A stretch of DNA of 9,052 bases from Christensenella sp. UBA5327. GTDB lineage: Bacteria; Bacillota; Clostridia; Christensenellales; Aristaeellaceae. The DNA lies in assembly GCA_002411105.1 (NCBI GenBank), contig DHQX01000004.1, positions 51,155 through 60,206 of the forward strand, in the 5' to 3' direction. Below the pieces are notes generated by a model. That model was not told the origin of the DNA. It did not search any database and saw nothing but the letters and a program-made list of their open reading frames with translations. Of this stretch, positions 7,301 to 9,052 are shown piece by piece. Numbering within the stretch: position 1 is the first letter of the stretch; each line of letters opens with the position of its first letter. Position numbers and translations under genes: made by a program.

Positions 7301-7847
7301 CATACTGGCCCCGGCCTTCCACCAGATCCACCCGCTCATAGCCCAAATCGGTGAGGCGGGCGGAGATGGCCTGAGGATCGGCCTCATCCCCGGGCTGGAT
7401 GCTGAAGGAAGCGTCCCTGAACCAGTCAGGCGGCGGCAGGTGATCCTGCAGAGCCTCGATGGAGGCGATGACCAGCCGCGCCTCCCCCCGGGCAGCCAGG
7501 TCAAGCGCCCGCAGGCGCTGCCAGGCGTTATCCCGGCTGATGGTGGCGCCGCGTAGGAAAAAACGCTCCTCCTGGGGGAGGAGCACGGCATTTCCGCCGG
7601 TGAACGGGAGCGCGTCCTCATACGCCGCGCGGGCCAGGCGCTCATTGGGCAAAAGATACAGTGCCTGGCGCCCGGTGGCTTCCGCCAGGGCGGCGGCCAT
7701 GAAGGCGCGCTGGCTGTCCTGCATGTCATACAGCGCCAGGCGGCCCTGATCATGGGCCGCCTGCTGGATCACAGCCCAGTCCGGGTGCGCTGAAAGCGGG
7801 TTAAAGAGGCTTTTGTTCATCAGGCTGGTTCTCTGTGTCGGTGTCAT
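4302..7847 (-). CDS. mfd: Transcription-repair coupling factor Mfd
   Basis: Superfamily 2 DNA translocase that pushes RNA polymerase off lesions and recruits UvrA. The 1181 residues match the usual length of about 1150-1180. From the N terminus: UvrB-like damage-recognition homology region (GRGQYALRGDILDCFPP, about 178-194); RNA-polymerase-interacting domain (SVGDYVVHEHHGIGLYQG, 503-520); translocase motif I GDVGYGKTE (653-661), motif II DEEQ (754-757), motif III SATPIPRT (780-787), and motif VI QLRGRVGR (923-930); the TRG translocation motif (RDLEIRGAGNIFGPEQSGQ, 973-991); and a C-terminal D7-like tail. All key ATPase residues are present. It is last in the purR-pth-mfd operon. The first Met (7847) overlaps pth by 47 bases. 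Met10 at 7818-7820 overlaps by 20 bases, and its product (MNKSLFNPL) aligns better with the usual Mfd opening, so the true start may be 7820; neither has a strong Shine-Dalgarno. Confidence 0.97.
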   Translation of the reverse strand: MTPTQRTSLMNKSLFNPLSAHPDWAVIQQAAHDQGRLALYDMQDSQRAFMAAALAEATGRQALYLLPNERLARAAYEDALPFTGGNAVLLPQEERFFLRGATISRDNAWQRLRALDLAARGEARLVIASIEALQDHLPPPDWFRDASFSIQPGDEADPQAISARLTDLGYERVDLVEGRGQYALRGDILDCFPPNLDSPLRVEFFDVQVDSIRAFDILTQRSLEPAEKLHIIPATEHLVPEPAREKAAQQLERTLDAAPEASPELLPFGQPPQPFMPPDPEDVLSQGTIPNMPMWAHAVYPDASLLDWLPDALILIDTPDRAMQRLDDNLLGYVEAFKAAFAQGNAGAAQAGLLRQRDEVLALLHKRTVITLMALLRGLGGLTPEKSLPLTGLAMPPYHSRPQTLVDDLKAWQQAGYTVALFSGGQARAERLRDMLHKNGLHLVEDDTPGGIHLLPLPLSAGFLFESTKLALLAPGELFGASQQKAKKRQTAGERIAAFTDLSVGDYVVHEHHGIGLYQGTTRLQSEGVWRDYLLINYRGSDKLYVPTDQFDRVQKYLGNPGDAPVLNSLSGGEWEKQKKKTREGVQKLAFDLVKLYAMRQAEPGHAFEALEPFESQFADQFEYELTPDQAQAVGEVLSDMARPINMDRLLCGDVGYGKTEVALRAAFRAVLNGKQVALLAPTTILTQQHMSTFSRRFAGFPVRVDFVSRFRTPQQNKRTLEAVRQGQVDILLGTHRILSKDVKFKDLGLLIVDEEQRFGVKHKELIKNYRATVDVLTLSATPIPRTLHMSMVGVRDMSVLETPPEERLPVNTYVVDYQEGLIRDAILRELARDGQVFFLYNRVADMARMASRLRQLVPEASIATAHGQMPERALEDVMMDFYSGKHDVLLSSTIIENGLDIPNANTLIVYDADHFGLSQLYQLRGRVGRSSRSAYAYFTVRPDRLVSETAEKRLSAIKEFTAFGAGFRIAMRDLEIRGAGNIFGPEQSGQVAAVGYDMYCKMIEEAIREAQGDFSSFRANQLETRVDLHINAFLPESYVPGETQRIEIYKRIAAIRNQEEQEALIDDLIDRFGEPGEEVLNLIEIAWLRALSNRLGADYVRFYGGALSLRLHPEFSVDPAALYDAILTLNNPRLSIASGKRPALVIKTKAQDETGALYESRRLLTQLEALMPEEKSDQAG

Positions 7848-8427
7848 GTTTCCGGGGACGGCTGGTGATGTTGAACTGGTTCATGGCGAACTGGATGCCG
7901 TTTTCAAGAAAGCTGACCGCCGCCTTCCCCGCCAGTTCGATGGCAGCCTGGGTGGCGTCAGCCTGAGGGTCCTGATCCCAGCGGGAGAGCACCCAATCCT
8001 TCAGCTCCCACTGGCGCGGCGGGGCGCCTATGCCGATGCGGCCCCGGGGAAAATCCGTATGGCCACAGACTTCCAGAATGCTGCGCCAGCCATTGTGGGT
8101 GCCGGCCCCGCCTTTGGCCCGGATGCGCAGCACCCCCTGGGGCAGGTCGATATCGTCAGAGAGGATGAAAACCTCCTCCGGCTCCAGCTTGTACCATTGG
8201 ATCAGCTCCAGCACTGCCTGGCCGCTCAAATTCATGTAGGTCTGGGGCTTGAGCAGTGCCACCCGCTCACCCCTGAGCCGGGCCTCGGCCAGAAGCCCCC
8301 GGCACTGGCGCTTGGAAAAACTGGCGCCCAGGAGGTCAGCCGCCACGTCAATGGCCAGAAAGCCCGCGTTGTGGCGGGTCAGCTCATATTCCCTGCCCGG
8401 GTTTCCCAGGCCGATCACTGCCTTCAT
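7801..8427 (-). CDS. pth: Peptidyl-tRNA hydrolase (Pth1)
   Basis: Cytosolic esterase that releases the peptide from peptidyl-tRNA dropped off ribosomes, recycling the tRNA. The 208 residues are slightly longer than the typical 185-195 because of a polar C-terminal tail (RPRKHDTDTENQPDEQ). Catalytic and binding residues are all visible: GLGNPG (6-11) with Asn9; TRHNAGF with catalytic His19; PQTYMNLSG (61-69) with Asn66; LSDDIDLPQG (89-98) with Asp91; and GGAGTHNGWRSI (106-117) with Asn112. The start ATG overlaps the purR stop as ATGA, so translation is probably coupled to purR. The 3' end overlaps the start of mfd. Pth-mfd adjacency is standard in Firmicutes. Confidence 0.96.
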   Translation of the reverse strand: MKAVIGLGNPGREYELTRHNAGFLAIDVAADLLGASFSKRQCRGLLAEARLRGERVALLKPQTYMNLSGQAVLELIQWYKLEPEEVFILSDDIDLPQGVLRIRAKGGAGTHNGWRSILEVCGHTDFPRGRIGIGAPPRQWELKDWVLSRWDQDPQADATQAAIELAGKAAVSFLENGIQFAMNQFNITSRPRKHDTDTENQPDEQKPL

Positions 8428-9052
8428 TCAGGCTGCTCCACCCAGGGCGCGGGGCGCACCACCATGGCGTCCCGGCCTTCTTCAGTCTTGAAGTACATCA
8501 GCGGGTGCACCGGCAGATCCGCAATCAGCGCCTCCCCATCCTGGGCCAGCACAAAGGCCAGGCCGGCCACGCACACGCCAAACTCCGCCATCAGCGCGAT
8601 CATCCCCCGGGCGGTGCCGCCCCGGCGCATAAAGTCATCCACAATCAGCGCCCGCTGGCCGGATTTAACAGCGCGCCTGGCCAGGGACATGGTCTCTATC
8701 CCGCCCTTGCCGTCGGGGAAGTTGATGTTGACAGCGCTGCCCTCATACACCTTGCTGGCGCGCCTGGCGATCACCAGGGGCACGTGCAGCGCCTCAGCGG
8801 TCATGGTGGCCACGGGGATGCCCTTGGTCTCCATGGTGAGGACAAAGTCTATGCCCTGGTCAAAATAGGGCCCGGCCAGGATGTCGCCCATGCGGCGCAC
8901 CAGTTTCGGCTCCGCCAGCAAGTCTGACAGGTAGAGGTAGCCGCCCGGCAGCATGCGCTCCGGGGCGTTGAGCTGTTCACACAGGGTTTGGACAAAGGAT
9001 AGGGTGGCGCTTTTTGATACCCGGGGACGGAAGCGCACCCCGCCGGCCGCAC
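8424..9052 (-). CDS. purR: Pur operon repressor PurR, Bacillus type (5'-truncated by window edge)
   Basis: Transcriptional repressor of purine synthesis and transport genes; in Bacillus subtilis PRPP relieves DNA binding. 208 codons are visible, and the frame is open to the right edge. The first visible residues (AAGGVRFRP) match the conserved GAAGGVKYIP segment just after the winged-helix domain of B. subtilis PurR (285 residues), so about 65 N-terminal residues lie outside the window. The GTG at 9036-9038 is therefore an internal valine, not the start. The rest is a type I phosphoribosyltransferase fold: PERMLPGGYLYLSDLL is highly conserved in this family, ETKGIPVA follows, and the PRPP loop reads ALIVDDFMRRGGTARG (plus-strand 8613-8660). 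The stop overlaps the pth ATG as ATGA. PurR being first of the three visible genes suggests its promoter lies off the right edge. Confidence 0.95.
   Translation of the reverse strand, partial: AAGGVRFRPRVSKSATLSFVQTLCEQLNAPERMLPGGYLYLSDLLAEPKLVRRMGDILAGPYFDQGIDFVLTMETKGIPVATMTAEALHVPLVIARRASKVYEGSAVNINFPDGKGGIETMSLARRAVKSGQRALIVDDFMRRGGTARGMIALMAEFGVCVAGLAFVLAQDGEALIADLPVHPLMYFKTEEGRDAMVVRPAPWVEQPE

Noticed and set aside
6609..7556. 315-codon open frame on the plus strand opposite mfd
   Set aside because: It lies entirely antisense to a clearly conserved Mfd region; its composition is low-complexity in the manner of GC-rich shadow frames, and no domain or ribosome binding site supports it.
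7813..8868. 351-codon open frame on the plus strand opposite pth and purR
   Set aside because: It is antisense to two genes with intact catalytic motifs and matches no recognisable family, so it is a GC-driven shadow.
8424..9038. GTG at 9036-9038 as the purR start
   Set aside because: The codon sits inside the conserved AAGGV(R/K)(F/Y) segment of PurR; the frame stays open upstream to the window edge and the N-terminal winged helix would be missing.

Overview
This 9-kb, GC-rich window (about 60% by eye) looks like ordinary chromosomal housekeeping DNA from a Gram-positive Firmicute, most likely a high-GC clostridial-type lineage. The pointers are a Bacillus-type PurR (the phosphoribosyltransferase-fold purine repressor), a LexA operator of the Bacillus GAAC-N4-GTTC type, strong AGGAGG-like ribosome binding sites, and the purR / pth / mfd neighbourhood typical of Firmicutes. 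The species cannot be named. No mobile element, CRISPR array, tRNA or rRNA was seen.

Layout: (1) 1-2516, minus strand, uvrA, cut off by the left window edge inside its second ABC signature. (2) 2517-2820, a divergent regulatory region. It holds a uvrA promoter with a LexA-like box lying between its -35 and -10, an A/T-rich dyad, and a promoter reading toward a uracil permease. The permease leader carries a 32-codon leader ORF (2726-2824) that contains an intrinsic-terminator-like hairpin with eight T's. Its stop codon overlaps the permease start as ATGA. (3) 2821-4230, plus strand, uraA-type NCS2 uracil permease. (4) 4250-4291, a perfect 19-bp hairpin that serves as terminator between the converging permease and mfd genes. 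(5) 4302-9052, minus strand, a tight purR-pth-mfd operon with overlapping genes. purR runs off the right edge and lacks its N-terminal DNA-binding domain here.

How the genes fit together: UvrA and Mfd act in the same pathway, nucleotide excision repair. Mfd displaces RNA polymerase stalled at lesions and recruits UvrA. The permease and PurR both belong to nucleobase metabolism (pyrimidine uptake and purine control). Pth recycles peptidyl-tRNA.

The most interesting element is the permease leader. A translated leader ORF with an internal terminator and a stop-start overlap with the structural gene resembles, in architecture, translation-coupled attenuation as in enterobacterial pyrBI. The leader ORF's Shine-Dalgarno sequence can also fold into a small GNRA hairpin, which offers a second possible control point. 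The proteins themselves are conventional.
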